DNA from: Agromyces ramosus
GTDB taxonomy: Bacteria; Actinomycetota; Actinomycetes; Actinomycetales; Microbacteriaceae
Assembly: GCF_030817175.1 (NCBI RefSeq)
Contig: NZ_JAUSYY010000001.1
Location: 1,798,001 to 1,862,000 of the forward strand
Reading direction: 5' to 3'
DNA: 64,000 nt
A model generated the notes under the pieces. That model was not told the origin of the DNA. It did not search any database and saw only the letters and a program-made list of their open reading frames with translations. The translations under genes and the position numbers were made by a program. Shown piece by piece: positions 16,492 to 24,941 of this stretch (positions within the stretch are counted from its first letter, which is position 1; each line of letters starts with the position of its first letter).

Positions 16492-17598
16492 ATGTCGGTG
16501 ACCATCGGCGGCGTCGACCTGTACATGGGGCCCACCTCGGTCGGCGGGCCCGACGACCTCGACCAGGCGATCCGCGACTTCATCGACGAGGCCGAGCACA
16601 GCCTCGCGATCGCGGTGCAGGAGATCGACTCCCGGGCGATCGCGAAGTCGATACTCGCGGCGAAGCTGCGCGGTGTGCGGGTGCGCGTCATCCTTGAGGG
16701 CGACTACCTCACCGAGGAGAAGGCGCTCGTCGACCCGTGGACGAGCCTCGGCGCACACGAGGAGAACCGCATCATCCAGGGCGCGCTGCTGAAGGCGAGG
16801 GTCGACGTCATCGCCGACCTGAATCCCAAGATCTTCCACCAGAAGTTCATCGTGCGCGACTCGGGCAAGCCGGGCGCCGCAGTGCTCACCGGGTCGACCA
16901 ACTTCACGCTCACCGACACCGGCACCAACGCGACCACGGGCATCGGCGCGGGCCAGAACCTCAACCACGTCGTCGTGCTGCACGGCCAGCGCGCCGCCAC
17001 CGAGTACCTGCGTGAGTTCGAGCGCATGCGCTCGGGCACCTTCGGCGACCTGCACGAGCGCGTCGAGCCGAAGCCGAAGGAGTTCGGCCTGCCAGAGGTG
17101 CGCGTGAAGCCGCTGTTCGCTCCGCGCCATGGCCCCGAGATGGAGATCATGAAGCAGATGCTGAAGGCGAAGGAGTCGATCGACTTCGCGATGTTCACGT
17201 TCGCCCAGTCATCCGGCATCGACGACACGATGATCCGCCTGCGCCCGCTCGTGCAGCGCATCCGCGGCGTGCTCGACCGCGACCAGGGCGCCGCGAAGTG
17301 GGCCGCCACCACCGACCTCGGCAACGGCGACGTCGAGCTCTTCGCCAACAAGCGCAACACCGGGGTGCGCAAGCTCCACCACAAGCTCATGGTGGTCGAC
17401 GAGCGACTGCTCATCGTCGGCAGCTTCAACTACACCGCACCCGCGAACACCCTCAACGACGAGAACATCATCGTCATCGGCGACCTCGAGGAACCGGCCG
17501 GCAGCCCGGCGGATGTCGCGCAGCGGGCGCTCGCCGCCTACGCCCTCACCGAGATCGACCGCATCATCGCCGACCTCGCGTCGCCCGTGCCGGCTTGA
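16492..17598 (+). CDS. Phospholipase D-like (PLDc) domain protein
   Basis: A 368-residue protein with two HKD half-sites. The first reads HQKFIVRDSGKPGAAVLTGSTNF (broken here at HQKFIVRD ... LTGSTNF) and the second HHKLMVVDERLLIVGSFNYT, both with His-x-Lys and downstream Asn/Ser. A two-site layout is typical of phospholipases, cardiolipin synthases and Nuc-type nucleases. No signal peptide or membrane helix is seen, which argues for a cytosolic nuclease or phosphodiesterase. The start at 16492 is chosen for AGGAAAGGGG just upstream and for agreement with the domain start. Confidence 0.83.
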   Translation: MSVTIGGVDLYMGPTSVGGPDDLDQAIRDFIDEAEHSLAIAVQEIDSRAIAKSILAAKLRGVRVRVILEGDYLTEEKALVDPWTSLGAHEENRIIQGALLKARVDVIADLNPKIFHQKFIVRDSGKPGAAVLTGSTNFTLTDTGTNATTGIGAGQNLNHVVVLHGQRAATEYLREFERMRSGTFGDLHERVEPKPKEFGLPEVRVKPLFAPRHGPEMEIMKQMLKAKESIDFAMFTFAQSSGIDDTMIRLRPLVQRIRGVLDRDQGAAKWAATTDLGNGDVELFANKRNTGVRKLHHKLMVVDERLLIVGSFNYTAPANTLNDENIIVIGDLEEPAGSPADVAQRALAAYALTEIDRIIADLASPVPA

Positions 17599-17671
17599 CC
17601 GCTGCGCCGCCCGTCGGAGTACGCTGAGCGCCTGTGCGCCCGCACGCCCCCGCCGAGCAGAAAGTCGCGCC

Positions 17672-18652
17672 GTGCCCCGTTTCGATGCCCCCGCCGCCGA
17701 AGTCCGCGAGTATCGACCGGAGGTGGCCGAGCCGGCCGACTTCGACGCGTTCTGGCGCTCGACCCTCGCCGAGTCCCGCGCGCTCGCCGCAGCCCCGCGG
17801 CTGACCCGGGTCGAGTCGCCGCTGACCTCGGTCGAGGTCTACGATGTCGAGTTCAGCGGGTTCGCCGGCGACCCCGTGCGGGGCTGGTTCATGGTGCCGG
17901 TCGGCACCGACGGGCCGTTGCCGACGATCGTGGAGTTCATCGGGTACGGCGGCGGGCGGGGCCTCCCGCACGAGCGGCTCCCGTGGGTGTCATCCGGCTA
18001 CGCGTACTTCCTCATGGACACGCGCGGCCAGGGCAGCGCCTGGGGCACGGGCGGCGGCACGCCCGACCCCCACGGCACCGGCCCGTCGTTCCCGGGCTTC
18101 ATGACGCGCGGCATCGAGCACCACGACGGCTACTACTACCGCCGGGTCTTCACCGACGCGGCGCTCGCGATCGACGCCCTGCGCTCGCTCGACCGGGTCG
18201 ACGCCGACCGGGTCGCGGTGTGCGGCGGCAGCCAGGGCGGCGGCATCGCGATCGCCGCGGCCGGGCTCTCCAAGGGGCTCGTCGGGGTGATGCCCGACGT
18301 GCCGTTCCTCTGCAACTTCGAGCGAGCGGTCGGCATGACCGATCGCGACCCGTACTTCGAGATCGTGCGCTACCTGTCGGTGCACCGGGATGCCGCGGAG
18401 CGCGTGTTCGAGACGCTGTCGTACTTCGACGGGGTGAACTTCGCGAAGCGCGCCGTGGCGCCGGCCTTCTTCTCCGTCGCCATGATGGACCCGGTGTGCC
18501 CGCCGTCGACGGTCTACGCGGCGCGCAATCACTGGGGCGCATCCGCTGACATCGTCGAATACGCGTTCAACGAGCACGAGGGGGGCGCCGGCGTGCACTG
18601 GCCGCAGCAGGCGGCGTGGCTAGCCGAGCGGCTCGTGCCGCAGGCCGCCTGA
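17672..18652 (+). CDS. axe: Acetyl-xylan esterase / cephalosporin-C deacetylase, CE7 family
   Basis: A 326-residue alpha/beta hydrolase. The GTG start gives PRFDAPAAEVREYRPEV, matching the CE7 N-terminus. CGGSQGGG carries the nucleophile Ser, VAMMDPVCPPST the catalytic Asp and NEHEGG the His; the family motif RGQGS (DTRGQGSAWG) is present. The enzyme removes acetyl groups from short xylo-oligosaccharides in the cytoplasm (no signal peptide). It could support the xylose locus at the start of the window, though it is not in that operon. A long hairpin separates it from the convergent AHSA1 gene. Confidence 0.92.
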   Translation: MPRFDAPAAEVREYRPEVAEPADFDAFWRSTLAESRALAAAPRLTRVESPLTSVEVYDVEFSGFAGDPVRGWFMVPVGTDGPLPTIVEFIGYGGGRGLPHERLPWVSSGYAYFLMDTRGQGSAWGTGGGTPDPHGTGPSFPGFMTRGIEHHDGYYYRRVFTDAALAIDALRSLDRVDADRVAVCGGSQGGGIAIAAAGLSKGLVGVMPDVPFLCNFERAVGMTDRDPYFEIVRYLSVHRDAAERVFETLSYFDGVNFAKRAVAPAFFSVAMMDPVCPPSTVYAARNHWGASADIVEYAFNEHEGGAGVHWPQQAAWLAERLVPQAA

Positions 18653-18669
18653 GCGCTGAGCGCACGCGC

Positions 18670-18732
18670 TTCCGCAGGATGAGCGACCGCTCGGCCCCTC
18701 TGGGAGGTCATCGCGGCGCTCATCCTGCGGAA
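18670..18732. terminator. Long inverted repeat between convergent genes, probable bidirectional terminator
   Basis: TTCCGCAGGATGAGCG (18670-18685) and CGCTCATCCTGCGGAA (18717-18732) are perfect 16-bp arms around a 31-base loop. The element lies between the esterase stop (18652) and the AHSA1-gene stop (18743), so it can fold in both transcripts. There is no clear T-tract on either side. Confidence 0.6.
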
Positions 18733-18742
18733 CCGAGGCGGC

Positions 18743-19213
18743 TCAGCGCGCCTCGCGCACCAGGTAGGCCTCGAGGCGGTCGAAGCCGCCCACCCAGGCC
18801 ATCGTCTCGAAGAAGTCGCGCACCTCGGGCGTCGGGAAGCCGGTCTGCTCGACCGTGACGAGGGTGCCGCCGTCGTTGGCCTCGAACGTGATGACGACGT
18901 GGGTCGTCATCGTGTTGCCGTCGGGCTCGCTGCCGATCGACTCGCTGACGAGCCGGTGCGGGCGGTCGATCTCGAGGAACGTCTGCTCCTCGCGGAAGAG
19001 CGTCTCGCGGTTCGGCCCCCACACGGCGAGCTGCTTGCCGCCGACCCGCAGATCGACCTCGATCTCGACGATGCCGGGCTCCTCGTCGAGGATCGAGAAC
19101 CAGATCTTCTGCTTCTCGGCATCGGTGTAGGCGTCGAAGACCTCTTCGGGGGTGGCGGGCAACTGCCGCGTCAGCCGCAGTCCGATGGTCTCGTTCGTGT
19201 CGGTGTCGCTCAT
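18743..19213 (-). CDS. SRPBCC/AHSA1-like protein
   Basis: A 156-residue START-like fold protein. LRLTRQLPATPEEVFDAYTDAEKQKIWF is a typical AHSA1 opening (quoted in part as LPATPEEVFDAYTDAE), and VEQTGFPTPEVRDFFETMAWVGGFDRLEAYL is the characteristic end. These proteins bind hydrophobic ligands in a cavity; the true role is unknown. The ATG overlaps the stop of the ArsR-type regulator by four bases. The ArsR plus AHSA1 pair is a common actinobacterial operon. Confidence 0.86.
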   Translation of the reverse strand: MSDTDTNETIGLRLTRQLPATPEEVFDAYTDAEKQKIWFSILDEEPGIVEIEVDLRVGGKQLAVWGPNRETLFREEQTFLEIDRPHRLVSESIGSEPDGNTMTTHVVITFEANDGGTLVTVEQTGFPTPEVRDFFETMAWVGGFDRLEAYLVREAR

Positions 19214-19545
19214 GATTCGGTGCCTTTCTTGAGAGTGAAGTAGGCCTCGAGACCGTCGAGCCGACGCTCCCAGAGCCGTTGATAGAAGGTGATCCATGCC
19301 ATCGCGTCGTCCAAACGCTCGGTACCGAGCTGGACCTGCCGCACACGGCCGACCTTCTCGGTGGTGACGAGGCCGGCGGCCTCGAGCACGTCGACGTGCT
19401 TGCGGATGCCGGTGAGCGTCATGCCCGACGGCTCCGCGAGCTCGGTGATCGTCGCCGGCCCGTCGCCGAGCCGGGTCAGGATGCCGCGACGCGTCTCATC
19501 GGAGAGGGCCGCGAACGCCCGATCGAGTGCTTGTTGCTGAACCAT
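19210..19545 (-). CDS. ArsR-family winged-helix regulator
   Basis: A 111-residue repressor. ALSDETRRGILTRLGDGPATITELAEPSGMTLTGIRKHVDVLEAAGLV (start ALSDETRRGILTRL) is the canonical ArsR DNA-binding domain with an Arg-His recognition helix. It lacks the Cys metal-binding motif in helix 3, so it is probably not a metal sensor. It forms an operon with the AHSA1 gene and is preceded by a perfect inverted repeat overlapping the promoter, indicating autoregulation. Confidence 0.9.
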   Translation of the reverse strand: MVQQQALDRAFAALSDETRRGILTRLGDGPATITELAEPSGMTLTGIRKHVDVLEAAGLVTTEKVGRVRQVQLGTERLDDAMAWITFYQRLWERRLDGLEAYFTLKKGTES

Positions 19546-19547
19546 GT

Positions 19548-19570
19548 GGTTCAGTGTATGACACTGAACC
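19548..19570. promoter_or_regulatory. Perfect 23-bp operator of the ArsR/AHSA1 operon
   Basis: GGTTCAGTGT-ATG-ACACTGAACC is a perfect 10+3+10 palindrome starting two bases before the ArsR start codon. A further GTTCA half-site follows at 19576-19580. The size and symmetry fit an ArsR dimer site. Confidence 0.8.
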
Positions 19571-19646
19571 GAAAAGTTCAATAACCTCGTGCCCGAATTC
19601 GCGCGGCCATCGCAGTTCGGCAGTGCCGCATGAATAGACTTCGCGG

Positions 19647-22600
19647 ATGGTGAGCACATGGAACGAGCGGGCCGCGCGGTATCTGCTCGCCACGACGATC
19701 TGTCCGCGGTGCGATGCCGAACTCGGCATCGCGTTGGTCTGCCCCGTGTGCGCAGCCGACTTGCGCGGGCCGGCCGGCGCGCTCGTGTGGCGCGCCTCGC
19801 AGCGGGCAGCCGACGCAGTGCTCGAGCGCGAGCGCGTGATCGCGGCGCTGCCGACGGCGGTCGCCGTGGCGAGTGCGCAGGCGGGCTCCGCTGCGGCGAC
19901 GAGCGTGGCTCCCGCCGCCTCGTCGCCGGCATCCACCACGGCGGCGGTGCACGCGGATGCCGCATCCGACGCCACCTCTCAGGTCAGCGTGCAGTCGGTG
20001 CTCGCGGTCGCGGGTGCCGCGCTCTTCGCGATCGCCGCGATCGTGTTCACGTTCCTCAACCCCGACATCGACTTCGGCACGCGCACGACGGTGATCGCGG
20101 TCGTGACCGCGCTGTTCCTCGGTGGCGCGTGGATGCTGCGCCGGCGCGGCGTGCGGTTCTCGGCCGAGGCGATCGGCGCGCTCGGCATGGTGTTCCTCGC
20201 CCTCGATGTCTGGGCCCTTTCGGAGGCGGCGCCGGCCGCGGTGAGCGGCTGGGTCGTCGCGGCGGCCGGCACGCTCCTCGCCTCGCTCGCGATGCTGGCC
20301 GTCGCATGGGCGGCGCGCATCCGCACCTGGCTCTGGGCCTCGCTCGTCGGACTCGCGGTCGTTCCCGCGTTCCTCGGCTACGCGGGTGACGCGTGGGGTG
20401 CCATCTGGGGGCACGTCGGCGTCGCCGCGGTCGCGTTGGCCGGGCATGAGGTGGTGCGCCGCGCCACCGGCCGCTTCGAGAGCGACCTTCGCGCCGATCG
20501 CGTGACGCTCGCCGTGCTGCAGGTGCTGGCGACCGTCGTGGTGCTCGGGCAGCTGCTGTTCCTGCAGGTCACCGGTGCGTGGTCGTCGAACTCGGGCGAA
20601 GTGCTCGCGCGCGTCGCGATCCTCATCGTGCTCGCGGCGCTCGCCACCCTGTCGACGCGCAACGGGATGCCGCGGTTCTGGAGCTTCAGCGCCGGCGCCC
20701 TCGGCGTGACCGCGCTCGCGGTGCTTCCGCTCGCGTCGCCTGCCCTCGACCCGGCCTGGCTCGCCACCCTCCTGCCGCTCATGGCGGCGATCGGCGTCGC
20801 CGCGACCGGACTCGTCGGCGCTCGCGGCCTGCTGCGCGCCCGGCCGGTGCAGGCCGGCGCGCTCGTCGTCGCACTCGGCGTCACGCTGCCCGCCGTGATG
20901 ATCGCGCTCGGCACACTCCTCGGCATCCTGATGGAGTTCGTCGCCGTCACCGCTCTCGCTGCACGCAACCTCGACGCCGAGCAGAGCGCGTTCAACCTCC
21001 CCATCGAGGCGGAACTCGCCGGCGTGCTCGGGCTGTTCGCCGCCGCGCTCGGTCTCGCGGCGCTCGCCGCAGCGACCCGTCGAGTGTCGTCGCCCGAGAC
21101 ACGAGGCGGCTTCCCCGTCGGTGTGCTCGGACTCGCGCTCTGGGTGAGCGCACTGGGCGCACTCGCCGCGATCGGGTGGAGCGGCATCGTGCCGCTCGCG
21201 CAGACGGGGATCGGCATCGCGGCAGCGCTGGCCGCGGGCGCCGCGGTGCTCGTGCCGTCGTCGCGCTTCACCCGGGCGCGCGGGAGCATCCGTGCCCCTT
21301 TCATCGTGTTCGCGCACGTCGCCCTCGTCGAGACCGCCTTCATCAGCTGGACGGATGCCGCGATCACCGTGCCGGTCGGTGCCGTGATCGTCGCCGCGGT
21401 GCTCGCGCTCGCGGCCACGGCACCAGCGGCCGCCCGCGCCGTCTACGTGGCCGCCGCCTACGCGTACGCCCTCGTGCTGTTCGCGACGGCGCTCGACCGC
21501 ACGACGATCCTCGACACGATCGCGGTGCTCTGCCTCACGACCACGCTCGCGGCGCTGATCGCGCTCGCCGCGACGCTCGTTCGGCAGGTGAGCGCGCGTG
21601 CCTGGTACGCGATCCTCATCGTGACGGCCGTGCCGTTCCTGATCGGCATCGCCTCGGTGCTCAGCGAGCGCAGCGGCTGGACGGCGCTCTCGACCGGCGT
21701 CATCTTCCTGCTCGCCCTCGCGCTCGTGCTCACCCGACGGCCGGGACTGAACCGGCTCGTGCGCTCGGCCGCCGCCGCGCTGCTCGTGCCGGCGCTCGCC
21801 GTGGTCGTCGTGTGCCTCGGCGCGGAGCTCCTCGACGTGAGCGGCTCGCCGGTCGTGCTCCCGATCATCGCCGTGATCGTCGCGGTCGTGCTGCCATCGA
21901 CGAAGCTCATCGAGGCGGCGTTGCTCGCTCGGGGACTGGGCACCGGCGACGCGGCATCCGTGCGCCTCTGGGTCGAGATCTCGTCGCTCGTGACGGCCGC
22001 CATCGCGGTCGTGCTCGCGCTCGTGCGTGACGCCGCCGGCCTCGGCACGGCGATCGCGGTGCTCGTCATCCTCGGCCTCGGCGCCGCAGCGACGAGCGTC
22101 TTCGCCGGTCGCCGCTACGGCTGGCCGCTCGCAGGCGCGACCTGGACCGGCGCGCTCTGGTGCGTGTGGGCGATGCTCGGGATCGAGGTCGTCGAGCCGT
22201 ACACCCTGCCGCCCGCGCTCGGCGCGGCCGTGGTGGCGGCGATCCTCGTCGCGCGCGGTGGCCGCGGCGTGGCGCTCTTCACGAGCGGCCTCGCGTGCGC
22301 CATCGTGCCGTCGCTCGTGCTCCTCGCCGCCTGGGGGCCGGGCGACGTGGTGGCGTGGCGTACGACGGCGCTGCTCGCGGCATCCGCGGTGCTGCTCGCG
22401 CTCGGCTGGCTGCTCACCCGGCGCGGCCGCGACACGGGCACGAGCACGGGCATCCGAATGCTCCGCGCGCCGCTGCTCGCGGGCGCCCTCGTCGCGGCAT
22501 CCGCCGGTCCCATCCAAGCGGTGCGCTACGGCCTCGAGCGCGACCCGCTCGCGCTCGCCGACCCCGATCTCGTGATACTCCCCGTGCTCGGCCTCACGCT

Positions 22601-23405
22601 CGTGAGCGTCGTGCTCGCTGGCGTCGCGGCGTCGTTGCTTCGCCGTGGCGCACGGGACGCCGCCGAGCCTTCGACGCTCGATCGGTGGCTCCTCGGCTCC
22701 CGGTGGCTGTACGCCCCGGCGCTGGTCTTCCTCGTGGTCGGCCCGATCGCCGCGATCCGCCGGGACTGGTTCGCGATCTGGACGCTCTGGGCCCTCATGG
22801 CGCTGCTCCTCGCGCTCGCACTCGCGATGGTGGCTCGCGCGCGCAGCACGAAGCCGGTGCTGCCGCCGTTCTGGTTCATCTACGCGCTCGCGTGGGTGAC
22901 CGGCGTCGCGGGGTGGAGTGAGCGCGACCTTCGCGTCGAGGTGTTCTCGTTGCCGCTCGGCCTCGCGGTGCTCGCCGCCGGCATCATCGCGCTGCGCCCG
23001 GGCTCGCTGCCGACGCGGGCGACGCTCAACTCGTGGCCAATCGGGTTCCGCGGCTCGTGGCGGCTACTCGCACCGGGCATCGTGCTCACGTTCCTGCCGT
23101 CGGTGCTCGCGACGGGAACCGACCCCCAGCTCTACCGGCCGATCCTGGTCATCGGGCTGGCGCTCGTCGCGATCCTCGTCGGGTCGTCGCGCAAGCTCGC
23201 CGCCCCGTTCATCCTCGGGCTCGCCGTGCTGCCCATCGAGAACATCGTGGTCTTCTCCGCGCAGGTCGACCGCGCGGTCGGGGCGATGCCGTGGTGGATC
23301 ACGCTCTCGACGGCCGGGGCGGTGCTGCTCGCGATCGCGGTCGGCTCCGAACGGCGCACCAACCAGGGGAGGGGCGTCGCCGCGCGACTGCGCGAGCTCG
23401 AGTGA
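19647..23405 (+). CDS. Very large polytopic membrane protein with N-terminal zinc ribbon (SCO7613 C-terminal domain type)
   Basis: A 1252-residue protein. Residues 19-39 contain CPRCDAELG and CPVCAADL, a four-Cys zinc ribbon. A short Ala-rich linker follows to about residue 110, then some 30 or more hydrophobic helices continue almost to the end, with short basic loops and no catalytic motif seen. The architecture matches actinobacterial proteins annotated as SCO7613 C-terminal domain-containing membrane proteins, whose function is unknown. GTG or ATG at 19647; the gene is monocistronic, divergent from the ArsR operon and convergent with the decarboxylase. Confidence 0.85.
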   Translation: MVSTWNERAARYLLATTICPRCDAELGIALVCPVCAADLRGPAGALVWRASQRAADAVLERERVIAALPTAVAVASAQAGSAAATSVAPAASSPASTTAAVHADAASDATSQVSVQSVLAVAGAALFAIAAIVFTFLNPDIDFGTRTTVIAVVTALFLGGAWMLRRRGVRFSAEAIGALGMVFLALDVWALSEAAPAAVSGWVVAAAGTLLASLAMLAVAWAARIRTWLWASLVGLAVVPAFLGYAGDAWGAIWGHVGVAAVALAGHEVVRRATGRFESDLRADRVTLAVLQVLATVVVLGQLLFLQVTGAWSSNSGEVLARVAILIVLAALATLSTRNGMPRFWSFSAGALGVTALAVLPLASPALDPAWLATLLPLMAAIGVAATGLVGARGLLRARPVQAGALVVALGVTLPAVMIALGTLLGILMEFVAVTALAARNLDAEQSAFNLPIEAELAGVLGLFAAALGLAALAAATRRVSSPETRGGFPVGVLGLALWVSALGALAAIGWSGIVPLAQTGIGIAAALAAGAAVLVPSSRFTRARGSIRAPFIVFAHVALVETAFISWTDAAITVPVGAVIVAAVLALAATAPAAARAVYVAAAYAYALVLFATALDRTTILDTIAVLCLTTTLAALIALAATLVRQVSARAWYAILIVTAVPFLIGIASVLSERSGWTALSTGVIFLLALALVLTRRPGLNRLVRSAAAALLVPALAVVVVCLGAELLDVSGSPVVLPIIAVIVAVVLPSTKLIEAALLARGLGTGDAASVRLWVEISSLVTAAIAVVLALVRDAAGLGTAIAVLVILGLGAAATSVFAGRRYGWPLAGATWTGALWCVWAMLGIEVVEPYTLPPALGAAVVAAILVARGGRGVALFTSGLACAIVPSLVLLAAWGPGDVVAWRTTALLAASAVLLALGWLLTRRGRDTGTSTGIRMLRAPLLAGALVAASAGPIQAVRYGLERDPLALADPDLVILPVLGLTLVSVVLAGVAASLLRRGARDAAEPSTLDRWLLGSRWLYAPALVFLVVGPIAAIRRDWFAIWTLWALMALLLALALAMVARARSTKPVLPPFWFIYALAWVTGVAGWSERDLRVEVFSLPLGLAVLAAGIIALRPGSLPTRATLNSWPIGFRGSWRLLAPGIVLTFLPSVLATGTDPQLYRPILVIGLALVAILVGSSRKLAAPFILGLAVLPIENIVVFSAQVDRAVGAMPWWITLSTAGAVLLAIAVGSERRTNQGRGVAARLRELE

Positions 23406-23420
23406 GGCCGCCCGCCCCGA

Positions 23421-24815
23421 TCACATCGTGTCGAGGATCCCCACGAGCTGCTCGAACGTCGTCTTCGGGTTGATGATCGCGAAGCGCGTGTTGGGTCGGC
23501 CCGCGTGCGAGCTCGGCGTCACGAACGCGCGCTGCTCGTCGAGCAGCCGGCTCGACCAGGCGGCGTAGTCATCGCGGGTCCAGCCCTCGTGCTCGAACAC
23601 GACGACCGACAACTGCGGCTCGCGCACCAGGCTGAGGCGCGGACGGGACTCGATCTCGCGCGCAATGTCCTGTGCGAGCTGGATCGAGCTCGAGATCGCC
23701 TCACGGTAGGCGTTGCCGCCGTAGGTCGCGAGCGAGAACCAGAACGGCAGGCCGCGCGCACGCCGGGTGAGGTGCGCGGCGTAGTCGGACGGGCTCCACT
23801 CCGAGGTCTCGGTGAGCGTGTCGAGGTACTCGGCGTGCTGCGTGTGCGCGCGGCGTCCGGTCTCGGGGTCGCGGTAGATGAGGGCGCAAGCGTCGAACGG
23901 CGCGAAGAGCCACTTGTGCGGGTCGACGATCACCGAGTCGGCGTGCTCCACGCCCGCGAAGCGGTGCCGGGCGAGCGGCGAGAGCATCGCGGCGAGGCCG
24001 TAGGCGCCGTCGACGTGCAGCCAGAAGTCGAACTCGCTCTTCAATGCGGCGATCGAGGCCACGTCGTCGACGATGCCGAAGTTCGTCGAGCCGGCGGTCG
24101 CGACGACGGCGAAGACGGATGCCCCGTGCTCGTCGAGCGCCGCGCGCACGTCGGCGCCGCGCAGCATCCCGTCGTCGGCCGGGTGCACCGGCACGACCTC
24201 GACGTCCATGACTCGTGCCGCCGACGCGATGGACGAGTGCGCCTCGGCGCTGCAGACGACCTTCCACCTCGCCGGGGCATCCGTCCCCGACTGCTTCACC
24301 GCGAGGCGGGCGTGCTCGCGGGCCGCGACGAGCGCCGAGAGGTTGCCGAGCGTGCCGCCCTGCACGAAGACGCCGCCGGCCGTCGCCGGCAGCCCGAACT
24401 CACGGGAGAGCCAGGACAGCACCTCGTTCTCGGCGTAGACCGCGCCCGCGCCCTCGAGCCAGGAGCCGCCGTAGAGCGCGCTCGCCGAGACGACGAGGTC
24501 GAACGCGGTGGCCGCCTTCGTGGGCGCCGTCGGGATGAAAGAGAGGTACTGCGGGTGGTCGGTCGTGATGCAGGCCGGGGCGAGCACGTGCTCGAAGAGG
24601 GCCAGGGCCTTCGCCGCCCCGATGCCCTGCTCGTCGATCGTGCGGCCGGCGAGGCGTGCGAGCTCGAGCTCCGACAGCGGCTTGTCAAGCGGGGTGTCGT
24701 CGCTGAGGATCCGTCGGCGGGAGTACTCGAGCACGAGGTCGACGAGCTTCGTCGTCTCGTCTGAGGTCGAGTGCATGCGCGTTGCGGGCATGACGATTTC
24801 GTCGGGTGAATCCAT
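23421..24815 (-). CDS. Pyridoxal-phosphate-dependent decarboxylase (group II, aromatic amino-acid / diaminobutyrate type)
   Basis: A 464-residue fold-type I PLP enzyme. The Schiff-base Lys is Lys301 in VDPHKWLFAPFDACALIYRD, with the His before it; HVDGAYG holds the Asp that contacts the pyridine N, and TAGSTNFGIVDDV is the usual segment upstream. Group II decarboxylases act on tyrosine, tryptophan, glutamate or 2,4-diaminobutyrate; specificity cannot be fixed. GAGAGGATG precedes the ATG at 24815. It is the last gene of a leftward run that starts with the IclR regulator, but 126 bases separate it from the enolase-type gene, so cotranscription is uncertain. Confidence 0.86.
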   Translation of the reverse strand: MDSPDEIVMPATRMHSTSDETTKLVDLVLEYSRRRILSDDTPLDKPLSELELARLAGRTIDEQGIGAAKALALFEHVLAPACITTDHPQYLSFIPTAPTKAATAFDLVVSASALYGGSWLEGAGAVYAENEVLSWLSREFGLPATAGGVFVQGGTLGNLSALVAAREHARLAVKQSGTDAPARWKVVCSAEAHSSIASAARVMDVEVVPVHPADDGMLRGADVRAALDEHGASVFAVVATAGSTNFGIVDDVASIAALKSEFDFWLHVDGAYGLAAMLSPLARHRFAGVEHADSVIVDPHKWLFAPFDACALIYRDPETGRRAHTQHAEYLDTLTETSEWSPSDYAAHLTRRARGLPFWFSLATYGGNAYREAISSSIQLAQDIAREIESRPRLSLVREPQLSVVVFEHEGWTRDDYAAWSSRLLDEQRAFVTPSSHAGRPNTRFAIINPKTTFEQLVGILDTM

Positions 24816-24941
24816 AGGGGCATCCTCTCAGGCGGCGCACTGCTGCGGCGGTGGGCCTCAAGCAGGGTCGCACAGTACGGCGGATCCGCCAAAATCGCGC
24901 GCGCATCCACCATCCTGCGCAGGAATCGAGCGCCAGATCCC

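Noticed and set aside
17595..17625. TTGACC and TACGCT as a promoter for the acetyl-xylan esterase
   Set aside because: Spacing of 19 bases is long and single matches of this kind are common by chance; kept out of the feature list.
19578..22517. A 979-residue open frame on the minus strand under the large membrane protein
   Set aside because: Composition is Arg/His/Glu/Gly repeats typical of the antisense frame of GC-rich genes; no domain, and the plus strand encodes a clear membrane protein.
24879..24890. GGCGGATCCGCC palindrome before the decarboxylase gene
   Set aside because: Fully GC-rich 12-mer of a kind expected by chance here, and not near a clear promoter.
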